Shown: piece by piece, positions 54,001 through 63,609 of the stretch | Layout: each line of letters begins with the position of its first letter | Position numbering within the stretch: the first letter of the stretch is position 1 | NCBI RefSeq assembly: GCF_025938095.1 | Contig: NZ_JAPCZF010000001.1 | Coordinates: 434,001-498,000, forward strand | DNA from: Novosphingobium sp. JCM 18896 | GTDB taxonomy: Bacteria; Pseudomonadota; Alphaproteobacteria; Sphingomonadales; Sphingomonadaceae | DNA: 64,000 nucleotides | Direction of reading: 5' to 3' | Position numbers and translations under genes: made by a program | The notes under the pieces: model-generated | Told to the model about the DNA's origin: nothing | The model's database searches: none | What the model saw: only the letters and a program-made list of their open reading frames with translations

Positions 54001-54212
54001 CGCGGGAGAGTTCCTGCGATTCGTGGGTAAGACCACTTTTCGCAGGGCGCCGAAGGAGCAACCGCCCCGGAATCTCTCAGGCAAAAGGACCGCGTGGGGT
54101 CGATAGCGATGCTCTGGAAAGTGTTCTGCCTGAACGGCAGGGCCGCCGAAGGGGTAACCGGGTTTCGTCATGGAACCTGGGAAAGCTCTCAGGTTTCCGT
54201 GACAGAGGGGGC
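54001..54212 (+). ncRNA. Tandem glycine riboswitch (two aptamers)
   Basis: Aptamer 1 spans about 54001-54096: GCGGGAGAGTTCCTGCG, core GGGCGCCGAAGGAGCAACCG and the signature AATCTCTCAGGCAAAAGGAC. Aptamer 2 spans about 54106-54212: GCTCTGGAAAG, core GGCCGCCGAAGGGGTAACCG, then GAAAGCTCTCAGGTTTCCGT. A 10 bp linker joins them, as in known cooperative tandems. Just after it GGCAC/GTGCC (54210-54228) can form a hairpin 8 bp before the gcvT Shine-Dalgarno, a possible expression platform. High glycine should activate the gcv genes. Confidence 0.97.
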
Positions 54213-54250
54213 ACCGAACCGGTGTGCCATGCTGTGCGGAGCTATGTCTT

Positions 54251-55399
54251 GTGAGCGAAGATTACGACAACGATGACCTCGATGCGGTGGACCCTTTGGT
54301 CCTGCCGCTCGACGCCTGGCACCGGACACGCGGCGCGCGCATGGTCGAGTTTGCCGGCTACCAGATGCCCGTCCAGTATGAGGGCATCATCGCCGAACAC
54401 ACCTGGACGCGCGAGAATGCGGGCCTGTTCGACGTCAGCCACATGGGCCAGCTCGAGGTCAGCGGTGAGGGCGTGGTCGCGGCGCTCGAAGCGCTGCTGC
54501 CCGGCGATTTCGCCGCGCTCAAGCCCGGCCGCCAGCGCTATTCGCTGCTGCTCAACGAGGCGGGCGGGGTGATTGACGACCTGATGGTCACCAATCGCGG
54601 CGATCATTTCTACGTCGTGGTCAACGGCGCGACCAAGTGGGACGACATCGGCCACCTGCGCGAGCATCTGCCCGACGAGATCACCCTGACCCATCTCGAC
54701 GAGCACGCGCTCCTCGCGCTGCAGGGCCCGAAGGCGGCCGAGGCACTCGGCCGGCTGGGCCTGGTGCCGGCTTTCGACGGCATGCCCGCGCTCGCCGACC
54801 TCAAGTTCATGCAGGCCGGTCCTTTCCTGTGGGATGGTCGTCCGCTCGGCGTCAGCCGTTCGGGCTATACCGGCGAGGACGGTTTCGAGATTTCGGTGCG
54901 CGGCGAGGACGTCGCGGCGCTGGCCGATGCGCTCTGTGCGCAGCCCGAGGTCAAGCCGATCGGCCTGGGCGCGCGCGATTCGCTGCGGCTCGAGGCCGGG
55001 CTGCCGCTCTATGGGCACGATCTCAACGAAGAGACCGATCCGATCAGCGCCGACCTCGGCTTCGCGATCAGCAAGCGTCGCCGCAGCGAGGGCGGCTTCC
55101 TCGGGGCGGAGACCGTTCTCGCGCGGCTCGCCGAGGGCACTTCGGCCCGACGCGTCGGTCTCGCGCTCGAAGGCCGTCAGGCCGCGCGCGAGGGTGCCCA
55201 GGTCATGCAGGGCGACCAGCAGGTTGGCCAGGTAACCTCGGGTGGTTTCTCGCCCAGCCTCCAGCGCCCGATCGCGATGGCCTATGTCGACGCCGCGCTG
55301 GCCGCACCGGGCACCGCGCTCGACATCGACGTCCGCGGCAAGCGCCTGTCCGCCACGGTCGTGCCCATGCCTTTCGTCCCCCACCGCTATCATCGCTGA
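54251..55399 (+). CDS. gcvT: Glycine cleavage system T protein (aminomethyltransferase)
   Basis: 382 residues from the GTG at 54251, preceded by GCGGAG; an upstream in-frame ATG at 54224 would overlap the riboswitch platform. Motifs: FAGYQMPVQYEG, FDVSHMGQ, RQRYSLLLNEAGGVIDDLMV and GYTGEDGFEISV. It transfers the methylene group from the H-protein-bound aminomethyl to THF. The gene is first in the operon gcvT-H-PA-PB under the riboswitch. Confidence 0.96.
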   Translation: MSEDYDNDDLDAVDPLVLPLDAWHRTRGARMVEFAGYQMPVQYEGIIAEHTWTRENAGLFDVSHMGQLEVSGEGVVAALEALLPGDFAALKPGRQRYSLLLNEAGGVIDDLMVTNRGDHFYVVVNGATKWDDIGHLREHLPDEITLTHLDEHALLALQGPKAAEALGRLGLVPAFDGMPALADLKFMQAGPFLWDGRPLGVSRSGYTGEDGFEISVRGEDVAALADALCAQPEVKPIGLGARDSLRLEAGLPLYGHDLNEETDPISADLGFAISKRRRSEGGFLGAETVLARLAEGTSARRVGLALEGRQAAREGAQVMQGDQQVGQVTSGGFSPSLQRPIAMAYVDAALAAPGTALDIDVRGKRLSATVVPMPFVPHRYHR

Positions 55400-55409
55400 G
55401 GAGCTTTCG

Positions 55410-55781
55410 ATGAGCCGCTATTTCTCCAAGGATCACGAGTGGATCGACGTCGACGGTGACACCGGCACGGTCGGCATCACCGACTATGCGCAGGGCCAGC
55501 TCGGCGACATCACCTTCGTCGAACTGCCCGCGGTCGGCCAGGCCGTGAAGAAGGGTGAATCGGTCTCGGTCGTCGATTCGGTCAAGGCCGCCTCGGACGT
55601 CTACACGCCGGTCAGCGGCGAAGTGACCGACGCCAACCCGGCGCTCGCCGATGCGCCCGAGCTGGTCAACGCCGATGCCGAGACCGGCGGCTGGCTGTTT
55701 CGCATCAAGCTGGCCGACGCCGGCGAACTGGGCGATCTCATGGATGAGGCCGCCTACAAGGACTATGTCGACGGGCTGTAA
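55410..55781 (+). CDS. gcvH: Glycine cleavage system H protein
   Basis: 123 residues. Lipoyl attachment site SVSVVDSVKAASDVYTP with Lys59. It shuttles the aminomethyl group among P, T and L proteins. It lies 10 bp after gcvT. A family A repeat pair separates it from gcvPA. Confidence 0.97.
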   Translation: MSRYFSKDHEWIDVDGDTGTVGITDYAQGQLGDITFVELPAVGQAVKKGESVSVVDSVKAASDVYTPVSGEVTDANPALADAPELVNADAETGGWLFRIKLADAGELGDLMDEAAYKDYVDGL

Positions 55782-55788
55782 GATAACG

Positions 55789-55922
55789 ATCCTCCCCCAT
55801 TGGGGGAGGTGGCAGCCCGCAGGGCTGACGGAGGGGGCGCGGGTATGCTCGGCCTCACGTACGCCCGCACCCCCTCCACCACGCGCTGCGCGCGCGGTCC
55901 CCCTCCCCCGATGGGGGAGGAT
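55789..55922. repeat. Family A inverted repeat pair 5 inside the gcv operon (empty, mixed ends)
   Basis: Left unit 55789-55837 is type 2 (TGGCAG...CTGACGGAGGGG). Right unit 55870-55922, inverted, is type 1 (GGACCG...GTGGTGGAGGGG). They are 32 bp apart and their outer loops differ (ATTG versus ATCG). No gene lies inside. Since gcvH and gcvPA are co-regulated, this palindromic pair lies in a transcribed region and could affect mRNA decay or partial termination. Confidence 0.9.
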
Positions 55923-55952
55923 CTTCTGGCCTTACTCCGGACGGAGCTATTG

Positions 55953-57323
55953 ATGCGCTATCTCCCGCTCACCCCCGCCGATCGTGCCGAGATGCTCGGC
56001 GTCATCGGCGCGACCTCGGTCGACGACCTGTTCAGCGACGTGCCCGCGGCGGCGCGGCTTGCGGGCCCGATCGCGGGCCTGCCGAACCATGCCAGCGAGA
56101 TGGCGGTCGAGCGGCATATGGCCGCGCTTGCCGGCAAGAACCTCAGCGCCGGCGCGGCGCCGTTCTTTCTCGGCGCGGGGGCCTATCGCCACCATATCCC
56201 CGCCTCGGTCGATCACCTGATCCAGCGCGGCGAGTTCCTGACCGCCTATACGCCCTACCAGCCCGAGATCGCCCAGGGCACCTTGCAGGTCCTGTTCGAG
56301 TTCCAGACCCAGGTCGCGCGGCTCTACGGCGTCGATGTCGCCAACGCCTCGATGTACGACGGTTCGACCGCCTGCTGGGAAGCGATCGTCATGGCCGGCC
56401 GCGTGACGCGGCGGAAGAAGGCGGTGCTCTCGGGCGGGCTTCATCCGCACTACGTTTCCTGCGTCGAGACCATGGCGCGGTTCACCGGTGAGACGATCGA
56501 CGCTCGCAAGCCCGTGCTCGAAGCCGCACCCGACGATGATGCAGTGATCGCCGCGATCGACGGCGAGACCGCGAGCGTGGTGGTGCAATATCCCGACATT
56601 CTCGGCCGCATTCCCGATCTCGCGGCGATCTCGGCGGCGACGCAGGTGGTGGGCGCCTTGCTCGTCGTGGTCATGACCGAGCCCGTCGCGCTCGGCCTGC
56701 TCGAGGCGCCGGGCCATCTCGGCGCCGACATCGTCGTGGGCGAGGGGCAGTCGCTCGGCGTCGGCCTCCAGTTCGGCGGGCCCTACCTCGGCCTGTTCGG
56801 CTGCCGCGAGAAATACGTGCGCCAGATGCCGGGCCGGCTCTGCGGCCAGACCGTCGATGCCGATGGCCGCCGCGGCTTCGTGCTGACCCTCTCGACGCGC
56901 GAGCAGCATATCCGCCGCGAGAAGGCGACCTCGAACATCTGCACGAATTCGGGCCTTTGTGCCCTGGCCTTCTCGATCCACATGAGCCTGCTCGGCGGTG
57001 AGGGCCTGGCCCAGCTCGCCGCGGTCAACCACGGTCGCGCGCAGACCCTGGCCAAGCGCCTGGCGCAGGTTCCGGGCGTGTCCGTGCTCAACGATGCCTG
57101 GTTCAACGAGTTCACCGTAATCCTGCCCGGCGACGCGCGCGAGGTCGTGCGGTCGCTGGCCGACAAGGGCGTGCTCGGCGGGGTCTCGCTCGGCCGGCTC
57201 TATCCCGAAGCCGGCGACCTGCACGGTGGCCTGCTGGTCACCGCGACCGAGACGACCACCGACGAAGACATCGAAGCCCTGGCCACGGCGCTGGGCGAAG
57301 TCCTGAAAGGAGCTGCGGCATGA
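55953..57323 (+). CDS. gcvPA: Glycine dehydrogenase (decarboxylating) subunit 1
   Basis: 456 residues from the ATG at 55953. Opening [20 protein letters not shown] and [28 protein letters not shown] are typical of the alpha half of the split P protein, with [23 protein letters not shown] later. It forms a heterotetramer with GcvPB and binds no PLP itself. The stop overlaps gcvPB (ATGA at 57320). Confidence 0.96.
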   Translation: MRYLPLTPADRAEMLGVIGATSVDDLFSDVPAAARLAGPIAGLPNHASEMAVERHMAALAGKNLSAGAAPFFLGAGAYRHHIPASVDHLIQRGEFLTAYTPYQPEIAQGTLQVLFEFQTQVARLYGVDVANASMYDGSTACWEAIVMAGRVTRRKKAVLSGGLHPHYVSCVETMARFTGETIDARKPVLEAAPDDDAVIAAIDGETASVVVQYPDILGRIPDLAAISAATQVVGALLVVVMTEPVALGLLEAPGHLGADIVVGEGQSLGVGLQFGGPYLGLFGCREKYVRQMPGRLCGQTVDADGRRGFVLTLSTREQHIRREKATSNICTNSGLCALAFSIHMSLLGGEGLAQLAAVNHGRAQTLAKRLAQVPGVSVLNDAWFNEFTVILPGDAREVVRSLADKGVLGGVSLGRLYPEAGDLHGGLLVTATETTTDEDIEALATALGEVLKGAAA

Positions 57324-58918
57324 ACGCGCCCAACGCCTCGGGCTGGAAGCCCGAACTCGGCCCCTCCGGCACGGCCTCGCCCGTGACGTCGAGCGGTGAC
57401 AGGGGCTTGCAGCTCGAAGAGCCGCTGATCTTCGAACTCGGCACCGGCGCCAATTTCGGCGTCGATCTCGATGCGCCCGAAGCCGCGCCGCTGGCCTCGC
57501 TCGGCCGCTTCCTGCGCAAGGACAAGGCCGCGCTGCCGGGGCTGACCGAGCCCGAGGCCGTGCGCCACTACACGCGCCTGTCGCGGCAGAACTACGCGAT
57601 CGACCTCGGCCCGTTCCCGCTCGGCTCGTGCACGATGAAGCACAATCCGCGGCTCAACGAGAAGATGGCGCGCCTGCCCGGCTTCGCCGACGTCCACCCG
57701 CTCCAGCCGGTGCAATCCGTCCAGGGCGCGCTCGGCGTGATCAACCAGCTGGCCTTCTGGCTGATCGAGCTGACCGGCATGCACGGCGTCGCCATGACCC
57801 CAAAAGCCGGGGCCCACGGCGAACTGTGCGGGTTGCTGTGCATCAAGGCCGCCATCCTGGCCAAGGGCGAGGATCGCCCGGTCATCCTGGTCCCCGAAAG
57901 CGCCCACGGGACCAATCCAGCCACGGCCGCCTTTGCCGGCTTCCGGGTCGAGAACATCCCCGCCACGCCGGCGGGCCGGGTCGATCTGGCGGCGCTGAAG
58001 GCGCGGCTTGGTCCTGACGTCGCGGGCGTGATGATCACCAACCCCAACACCTGCGGGCTGTTCGAGCCCGAGATGAAGGACATCTCCGACGCGGTCCACG
58101 CCGCGGGCGGCTACGTCTATTGCGACGGGGCCAACTTCAACGCGATCGTCGGCAAGGTCCGTCCCGGCGACCTCGGCGTCGATGCGATGCACATCAATCT
58201 GCACAAGACCTTCTCGACCCCGCACGGCGGCGGCGGGCCGGGTTCGGGGCCGGTGGTGCTGTCCGAGGCGCTCTCGCCCTTCGGGCCGCTGCCCTTCACC
58301 GCGCGGCAGGCCGACGGCACGATCCGCCTGATCGAGGAGGAGGACGCCCCCGTCGAACACCCCCAGGGCTTCGGCCGGATGACCGCGTTCCACGGCCAGA
58401 TGGGCATGTTCACCCGCGCGCTGACCTATATCCTCAGCCACGGCGCCGACGGTCTGCGCCAGGTCGCCGAGGACGCGGTGCTCAACGCCAACTACGTGCT
58501 GCGCAGCCTCGAAGACGTGCTCGACGCGCCCTTCGCCGCGAGCGGGCCCTGCATGCACGAGGCGCTGTTCAGCGACGACAACCTGCCCGACGGCTTCTCG
58601 ACGCTCGACGTGGCCAAGGGGCTGATCGACGAGGGCTTCCACCCGATGACGGTCTATTTCCCGCTGGTGGTCCACGGCGCGATGCTGGTCGAACCGACCG
58701 AGACCGAGAGCAAGCAGGGGCTCGATCGTCTGATCGGTTCGCTGCGCGCGGTGGCGGAGCGGGCGCTGGCCGGGGACGAGAGCCTCAAGTCCGCGCCGCA
58801 CTATGCGCCGCGCCGCCGGCTCGACGAGACCCAGGCGGCGCGCAAGCCGGTGCTGACCTGGCAGGGCCACGTCCAGCAGCCGGCACCGCCGATCCCCAGC
58901 GAGATCGGCGGGAGCTGA
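57320..58918 (+). CDS. gcvPB: Glycine dehydrogenase (decarboxylating) subunit 2
   Basis: 532 residues. The PLP Lys lies in [21 protein letters not shown]. Other motifs: [13 protein letters not shown] [32 protein letters not shown] and [17 protein letters not shown]. It decarboxylates glycine and loads the aminomethyl group on GcvH. Length fits the split-P family. It closes the operon; the entericidin gene converges 3 bp after it. Confidence 0.97.
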   Translation: MNAPNASGWKPELGPSGTASPVTSSGDRGLQLEEPLIFELGTGANFGVDLDAPEAAPLASLGRFLRKDKAALPGLTEPEAVRHYTRLSRQNYAIDLGPFPLGSCTMKHNPRLNEKMARLPGFADVHPLQPVQSVQGALGVINQLAFWLIELTGMHGVAMTPKAGAHGELCGLLCIKAAILAKGEDRPVILVPESAHGTNPATAAFAGFRVENIPATPAGRVDLAALKARLGPDVAGVMITNPNTCGLFEPEMKDISDAVHAAGGYVYCDGANFNAIVGKVRPGDLGVDAMHINLHKTFSTPHGGGGPGSGPVVLSEALSPFGPLPFTARQADGTIRLIEEEDAPVEHPQGFGRMTAFHGQMGMFTRALTYILSHGADGLRQVAEDAVLNANYVLRSLEDVLDAPFAASGPCMHEALFSDDNLPDGFSTLDVAKGLIDEGFHPMTVYFPLVVHGAMLVEPTETESKQGLDRLIGSLRAVAERALAGDESLKSAPHYAPRRRLDETQAARKPVLTWQGHVQQPAPPIPSEIGGS

Positions 58919-58921
58919 GCC

Positions 58922-59053
58922 TTAGTTAATCGCGTTCGAGCCGGCCTGACCGACCGACTCGATGTCGCGGCCGGCGCCCTTGACCGTGTTGCAGGCGGAT
59001 GCGGTCAGGGCGATACTGCCCACGGCGACGGCGAAGATGAGCTTCTTGAGCAT
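58922..59053 (-). CDS. Entericidin-family lipoprotein (43 aa)
   Basis: A 43-residue gene. The signal MLKKLIFAVAVGSIALTASA is followed by lipobox Cys (SAC, residue 21) and the short mature tail NTVKGAGRDIESVGQAGSNA, the entericidin A/B pattern. In E. coli these form a toxin-antidote pair; a single copy as here is more likely a small envelope lipoprotein. It converges on gcvPB. Confidence 0.9.
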   Translation of the reverse strand: MLKKLIFAVAVGSIALTASACNTVKGAGRDIESVGQAGSNAIN

Positions 59054-59138
59054 GGCTTGATCCTTGTCCGATGCCGGTCGGCGCGCATGCCGACTGGCTC
59101 GCCGGGCTAAACGACGATCGCGACCGGATGTTCCGCTT

Positions 59139-60053
59139 TCACGCCCGCAATTCGGGGTGGGTGTCTTCCTTCAGCGCGTCGCGGCGGCCGAGCCTGTGCT
59201 CGCGCCAGGCGATGATCAGGCCCGCGGCGACGATCAGCGGCGCACCCAGCCACATCATCGGCGAGGGCAGTTCATCCCACAGCGCCCAGCCGTAGAGCGT
59301 CGCCCAGATCAGCGCGGTGTAGTCCATCACGATCACGCTGGTGACCGCGCCGAACCGCAGCGAGGCGGCCATGAGGAACTGCGCGACCGCGCCGATCAGG
59401 CCGATCGCGACGAGCACCAGCCACTGTTCGGGGCTGTGCGGGGTGTAGAAGAAGGGCAGGGCGAGCGCTGCCATCGGCGCGCCGAAGGCGGCGAAGTAGA
59501 AGGCCGTGGCCAGCGGTTCCTCGGTCCGGCCGAGATCGCGGATCTGGTAGTTGATGATGGCGATGAAGAAGGCCGCGAGGAGGCCGAGTCCGGTGCCGAG
59601 CGCCGAAGTGACGTGGCCGCCGGGCTGGGCGATGACGAGCACGCCGAGGAACCCCAGCGCCACGGCCGCCCAGCGATAGGGGCCGATGTGCTCGCGCCAG
59701 AGCAGCGCCGCCATGATCACGGCGAACAGCGGCGTGGTAAAGCCGAGCACGGTTGCTTCGGCGGGCAGCAGCAGGATCGCCGCGCCGAAGTTGAAGATCA
59801 TGTTGGTCATGCCGAGCAGCGCGCGCTTGCCGTGGCTGGCAAGCCGCTGGGTCCTGAGCCGATGCAGCCCGCCGGTCATCGCGAGGCCTGCGAGGATCAG
59901 TGGGATCGACACCGCCTGCCGCCAGAACATGATCTCGGGCAGGGCGACGCCGCTCTGGCTGGCATATTTGACCAGGACCAGGAGCGTGGCGAAGAGGAAG
60001 GCCGAGACGATACGCAGGCCGAGGGCGAGAAACGGGCGTTGGGGGAGGTCCAC
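59139..60053 (-). CDS. EamA-family (DMT) transporter
   Basis: 304 residues from a GTG at 60053, with ten predicted membrane helices in two EamA repeats (about 10-140 and 150-290). Landmarks are FWRQAVSIPLILAGL, GFTTPLFAVIMAALLWRE in the first half and MDYTALIWATLYGWALW in the second, the end of each repeat. It exports or imports a metabolite such as an amino acid; the substrate is unknown. It is single, leftward. Confidence 0.92.
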   Translation of the reverse strand: MDLPQRPFLALGLRIVSAFLFATLLVLVKYASQSGVALPEIMFWRQAVSIPLILAGLAMTGGLHRLRTQRLASHGKRALLGMTNMIFNFGAAILLLPAEATVLGFTTPLFAVIMAALLWREHIGPYRWAAVALGFLGVLVIAQPGGHVTSALGTGLGLLAAFFIAIINYQIRDLGRTEEPLATAFYFAAFGAPMAALALPFFYTPHSPEQWLVLVAIGLIGAVAQFLMAASLRFGAVTSVIVMDYTALIWATLYGWALWDELPSPMMWLGAPLIVAAGLIIAWREHRLGRRDALKEDTHPELRA

Positions 60054-60097
60054 CTCCGCGCTTTAACCGGCGCGCCGGTTGAGGCAAGGGGCTGGAC

Positions 60098-60295
60098 ATG
60101 GACGATTTGCGTATTGACGTGATGTGGGCCGGGATCGCGGCCGTGTTGCTGGCCGTGGTCGCCTGGCTGGCCGATCGGCGCCGCCGCAACCGCAGCGATC
60201 CCGACGCGGTCGGCTTCATGCCCTGGACGACGCTGTTCTTCTGGGCGGCCTTCGTCGCCTTCCTGATGATCGTGATGGCCTGGCAGCTTCGCTAG
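60098..60295 (+). CDS. Small membrane protein, unknown function
   Basis: 65 residues with two membrane helices (about 9-25 and 45-62) joined by a basic DRRRRNRSD loop, then a Trp-rich second segment. It is divergent from the EamA gene (44 bp) and precedes the PilZ gene by 73 bp. No family is recognised. Confidence 0.7.
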   Translation: MDDLRIDVMWAGIAAVLLAVVAWLADRRRRNRSDPDAVGFMPWTTLFFWAAFVAFLMIVMAWQLR

Positions 60296-60368
60296 CGGCC
60301 GTTAAACATCTTGGTAAGGCCTTGCCGGCATTCTCGGCGCGGGTCGCGTAGAATCAACGGGTTCGCGC

Positions 60369-60722
60369 ATGAAATTGTCATTGAAGCTTACCCCGCGCTT
60401 TCCGCCGCGGGAGCCGCGCGTGGCCGTCACGATCGAGGCCAGCCTGCTGCTGCCGGGCGACGAGGTCGTGCCGATCGCCATCCGCAACATCTCGGCCGAG
60501 GGTTTCATGGCCGAAACCCCCGTCGTTGTATCCTGCGAAGGCTGGGTCGGGGTCAGCCTTCCCGATTGCGGCATCGTGCCCGCGCGAGTCCGCTGGAGCG
60601 CCGAGGGCGAACTCGGCGCGCAGTTCCGTCGGCCGCTCGATCTCGAACGGCTGGGCGTTGCCGCAGCCGATGGATCGGATAAGCCGCTGTTCCGCTCGCG
60701 GCTCGTGCAAGGGCCGCTCTAG
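60369..60722 (+). CDS. PilZ domain protein
   Basis: 117 residues. PilZ-like strands with the N-terminal Arg motif PREPR (RxxxR-like but RxxR) and RNISAEGFMAETP where the standard motif is DxSxxG; the Asp is Asn here. GxxVP and the ARVRWSAEGELGAQF end are typical. It may bind c-di-GMP weakly or not at all. It is convergent with the GT87 gene. The GGDEF-EAL protein at 11163 could supply the ligand. Confidence 0.8.
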   Translation: MKLSLKLTPRFPPREPRVAVTIEASLLLPGDEVVPIAIRNISAEGFMAETPVVVSCEGWVGVSLPDCGIVPARVRWSAEGELGAQFRRPLDLERLGVAAADGSDKPLFRSRLVQGPL

Positions 60723-60725
60723 TCG

Positions 60726-61988
60726 TTACGAGCCGGGAATCGGCGAGAGTTCGCCATCGGACCGCGTGCTCGTGCCGGCCCGGTTTGCCGAACCCGGCAG
60801 GGCTCGGAACAGGGTGACCCCGATCAGAATCGCGGCCACGAAGGCGTAACGCCCCTGAACCAGGACGTTGAGCAGCGGCACTTCCGCCATGAAGCCCGGA
60901 GGCTGCGTCCAGCTCGGCAAAAGCAGGGCCAGCCAGCAGGGAACCACGACGGCCAGCATCGGCGACGGCCGCTCGATCGCCTGGGCGAGCTGGGCGAGGA
61001 CCATCGGGAAGAGCAGCGCGTAGTGATAGCCCCATGAATTGGGCGCGGTCACGAGCGCGGTCGCCAGCAGGATGTTCAGGCTATCGAGCGGCTGTTCGTC
61101 GCGCGTCAGCCGCTGGTGCGCCAGCGCCAGCAGGATGCCACCGACGAGGGCCGCTTTGGAGAGCAGCTGGATGGCCATCGGGATCGGCACGAAGTGATAG
61201 ATCGGCTGCAGGCCGCCGGCTGCGGCATGCGCGGCGATCCCCGCGATCGATGAGGCGACCCCGGGCATGGTATAGCGCTGCGCGTGCGGCAGAAGCTCGA
61301 GGAAGTATTGCAGGTACAGATCGAGCGACGACCACAGCAGCGCGACCACGGCGAGTAGGGCCGTGGCCAGGCAGGTGGCGATGACGGCGGGAAACTTTCG
61401 ACGATTGAGGAACAGCACGGGCACGACGCCCGGATAGAGCTTGAGCCAGAAGCCCAGGGCGACGGCGATGCCGGCGCTGGCCGGCCGGCTATGGGCGGCG
61501 AAATATACCGCCGCGACCGAGAAGGTCATCACCATCACGTTGACCTGGCCCGCCGCGAAGGAGGTGCCGATCGGCGCGATGGCGAGCGCGCCGAGCAGCG
61601 CGCAAGTGGCTGACCGGCGCGAGACCGGCGTCATTTTCACGATCGTCCAGGCCGCGGCCGCCAGGCATGTCGCGGTGATCGCCGAATGGATCAGGAAGGC
61701 AGCGTCGATCGGCAGGCGCGACAGCAGATGGAAATAGAGGATCGAAGGCGGCGGATAGACGAAGCCGCTGACGAACTCGTTGTCGCGGCATATGTCGTAG
61801 GGGCGGACCAGATCGGCAGCGCCGCACATGTAGGTGCGGAAATCGAGCGGTAGCTGTGCCGTCTTCGCACCCTCGCGCAACACGAGGATGTATTCCCAGA
61901 CATGGTGCGCGATCAGCGCGAGCGAAACGACACCGATGATGGCGGCGATTGACGCACTGACGCGCTGTTCATGTTGCCCGAGGATCAG
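60726..61988 (-). CDS. GT87 family (DUF2029) membrane glycosyltransferase, start unclear
   Basis: About 420 residues with ten or more membrane helices, rich in Leu/Ala. The family segment FVYPPPSILYFHLLSRLP and FWLKLYPGVVPVLFLNRRK match GT87 mannosyltransferase-like proteins that use polyprenyl-phosphate sugars. No ATG, GTG or TTG lies in frame before TM1; the possible CTG at 61988 overlaps the cpaF stop, and a GTG at 61883 would lose TM1. An ATG at 61972 is one base out of frame, so a frameshift between 61972 and about 61950 is possible. Confidence 0.75.
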   Translation of the reverse strand: MILGQHEQRVSASIAAIIGVVSLALIAHHVWEYILVLREGAKTAQLPLDFRTYMCGAADLVRPYDICRDNEFVSGFVYPPPSILYFHLLSRLPIDAAFLIHSAITATCLAAAAWTIVKMTPVSRRSATCALLGALAIAPIGTSFAAGQVNVMVMTFSVAAVYFAAHSRPASAGIAVALGFWLKLYPGVVPVLFLNRRKFPAVIATCLATALLAVVALLWSSLDLYLQYFLELLPHAQRYTMPGVASSIAGIAAHAAAGGLQPIYHFVPIPMAIQLLSKAALVGGILLALAHQRLTRDEQPLDSLNILLATALVTAPNSWGYHYALLFPMVLAQLAQAIERPSPMLAVVVPCWLALLLPSWTQPPGFMAEVPLLNVLVQGRYAFVAAILIGVTLFRALPGSANRAGTSTRSDGELSPIPGS

Positions 61989-63514
61989 AGGCAGGCTTCC
62001 AGGTAGGCCTGGTCGAAGCCGAACTGGCGCGCCTTTTCGAGCGTATAGGGGCGGAGGCCCGACGAGCGGAACTCGCCGATGATCTTGCCGTCGTCGGTCT
62101 CGTCCAGGTACTCGAACTTGAACAGTTCCTGGGTGACGATGACGTCGCCTTCCATGCCGATGACCTCGGTGATGTTGGTCGTGCGGCGCGAACCGTCGCG
62201 CAGGCGCTTGACCTGGACGATGAGGTCCACCGATTCGGCGATCTGGCGGCTGATGGCTTCCTTGGGGATCTTGATGTCGCCCATCAGGATCATGTTTTCC
62301 ATACGGCCCAGGCACTCGCGCGGGCTGTTGGCGTGAAGCGTGCACATCGAGCCGTCGTGGCCGGTGTTCATGGCGGCGAGCAGGTCGAAGCACTCGGCGC
62401 CGCGGATCTCGCCCAGGATGATGCGGTCCGGGCGCATACGCAGCGCGTTCTTGACGAGGTCACCGATGGTGATCGCGCCCTGGCCTTCGAGGTTCGGCGG
62501 ACGTGTTTCGAGCGGCAGCCAGTGCGGCTGCTGCAGCCGGAGTTCGGCCGCGTCCTCGATCGTCAGCACGCGCTCGCCCGGATCGATCATCTTCGACATG
62601 GCGTTGAGCATCGTCGTCTTGCCCGAGCCGGTACCGCCCGAGATGACGATGTTCATGCGGCAGGCGCCGGCGATCTTGAGCGCCGTGGCCATCTTGTCGC
62701 TCATCGAACCGAAGCCCGCGAGCATGTCGATGGTGATCGGCTTCTCGGAGAACTTACGGATCGAGATGGCAGTGCCGCGCAGGCTAAGCGGCGGCACGAT
62801 GACGTTGACGCGGCTGCCGTCCTTGAGGCGGGCGTCGGCCAGCGGCGTGGTCTGGTCGACGCGGCGGCCGACTTGGTTGACGATGCGCTGGGCGATCTGG
62901 AACAGGTGCGCTTCGTCGCGAAAGCGGATCGGTGCGAGCTGGAGCTTGCCCTTCTTTTCGATGTAGGTCTGCTCCGGGCCGTTGACCATGATGTCCGACA
63001 CGTCGGGATCGTTGAGCAGTTCTTCGAGCGGACCGAAGCCCAGGAGCTCGTCGATCAGCACCTTCTCGAGCGCGAACTGCTCGCGGCGGTTGAAGGTGAC
63101 CTTGAGCTCGGCCAGCACTTCCATGATGATCGGCCGGAATTCTTCCGACAGTTCGTCCTTGGTCAGCGTCGCCGCAGCTTCGGGATCGACGCGCTCGAGC
63201 AGGCGCGGCAGCACCTGTTCCTTGATCTTGTGGATCGAGGCTTCGAAGCCCGAATGGTCGTAGGTGTTCGATTCGTTGGCCGCATTGGCGCGATCCGACA
63301 GGCGCGCCATCGCATCGGCGTTCTTGTCCATCGGGCGGGTTGCGGCGTCCTCGGCAGGAAGAGGAGGAAACTGTTCGCCGCCGCCGGGCGCAGCGGGTGC
63401 GGGCGTGGCGGGGCGGGCTTCCATGCCGCTCTTCATCGGCCGGGCCACACCGAAGGCCGGGCGTGCGCCCGGTCCCATGCCACCAGCTCCATTGCGTCGC
63501 CCGAATGCGCTCAT
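61985..63514 (-). CDS. cpaF: CpaF-family type II/IV secretion ATPase
   Basis: 509 residues. A flexible Gly/Ala/Pro-rich N-terminus (1-60), then a helical N-terminal domain (FEASIHKIKEQVLPRLLERV) and the RecA-like core: Walker A ISGGTGSGKTTMLN, RPDRIILGEIRGAECFDLL (Walker B/Asp box) and MCTLHANSPRECLGR (His box). It powers Flp/Tad pilus assembly. None of cpaA-E or tadB-C is adjacent, so this is an orphan; its stop is near the GT87 start. Confidence 0.93.
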   Translation of the reverse strand: MSAFGRRNGAGGMGPGARPAFGVARPMKSGMEARPATPAPAAPGGGEQFPPLPAEDAATRPMDKNADAMARLSDRANAANESNTYDHSGFEASIHKIKEQVLPRLLERVDPEAAATLTKDELSEEFRPIIMEVLAELKVTFNRREQFALEKVLIDELLGFGPLEELLNDPDVSDIMVNGPEQTYIEKKGKLQLAPIRFRDEAHLFQIAQRIVNQVGRRVDQTTPLADARLKDGSRVNVIVPPLSLRGTAISIRKFSEKPITIDMLAGFGSMSDKMATALKIAGACRMNIVISGGTGSGKTTMLNAMSKMIDPGERVLTIEDAAELRLQQPHWLPLETRPPNLEGQGAITIGDLVKNALRMRPDRIILGEIRGAECFDLLAAMNTGHDGSMCTLHANSPRECLGRMENMILMGDIKIPKEAISRQIAESVDLIVQVKRLRDGSRRTTNITEVIGMEGDVIVTQELFKFEYLDETDDGKIIGEFRSSGLRPYTLEKARQFGFDQAYLEACL

Positions 63515-63609
63515 GCGTCGTAAAATCCCATGCGCGGAGGCCTATCCATGGCTGGCATCCGCAAGCGTTCTTCATTGAATAATAAGGTTGAAGGTTTGAT
63601 AACTTCCTA

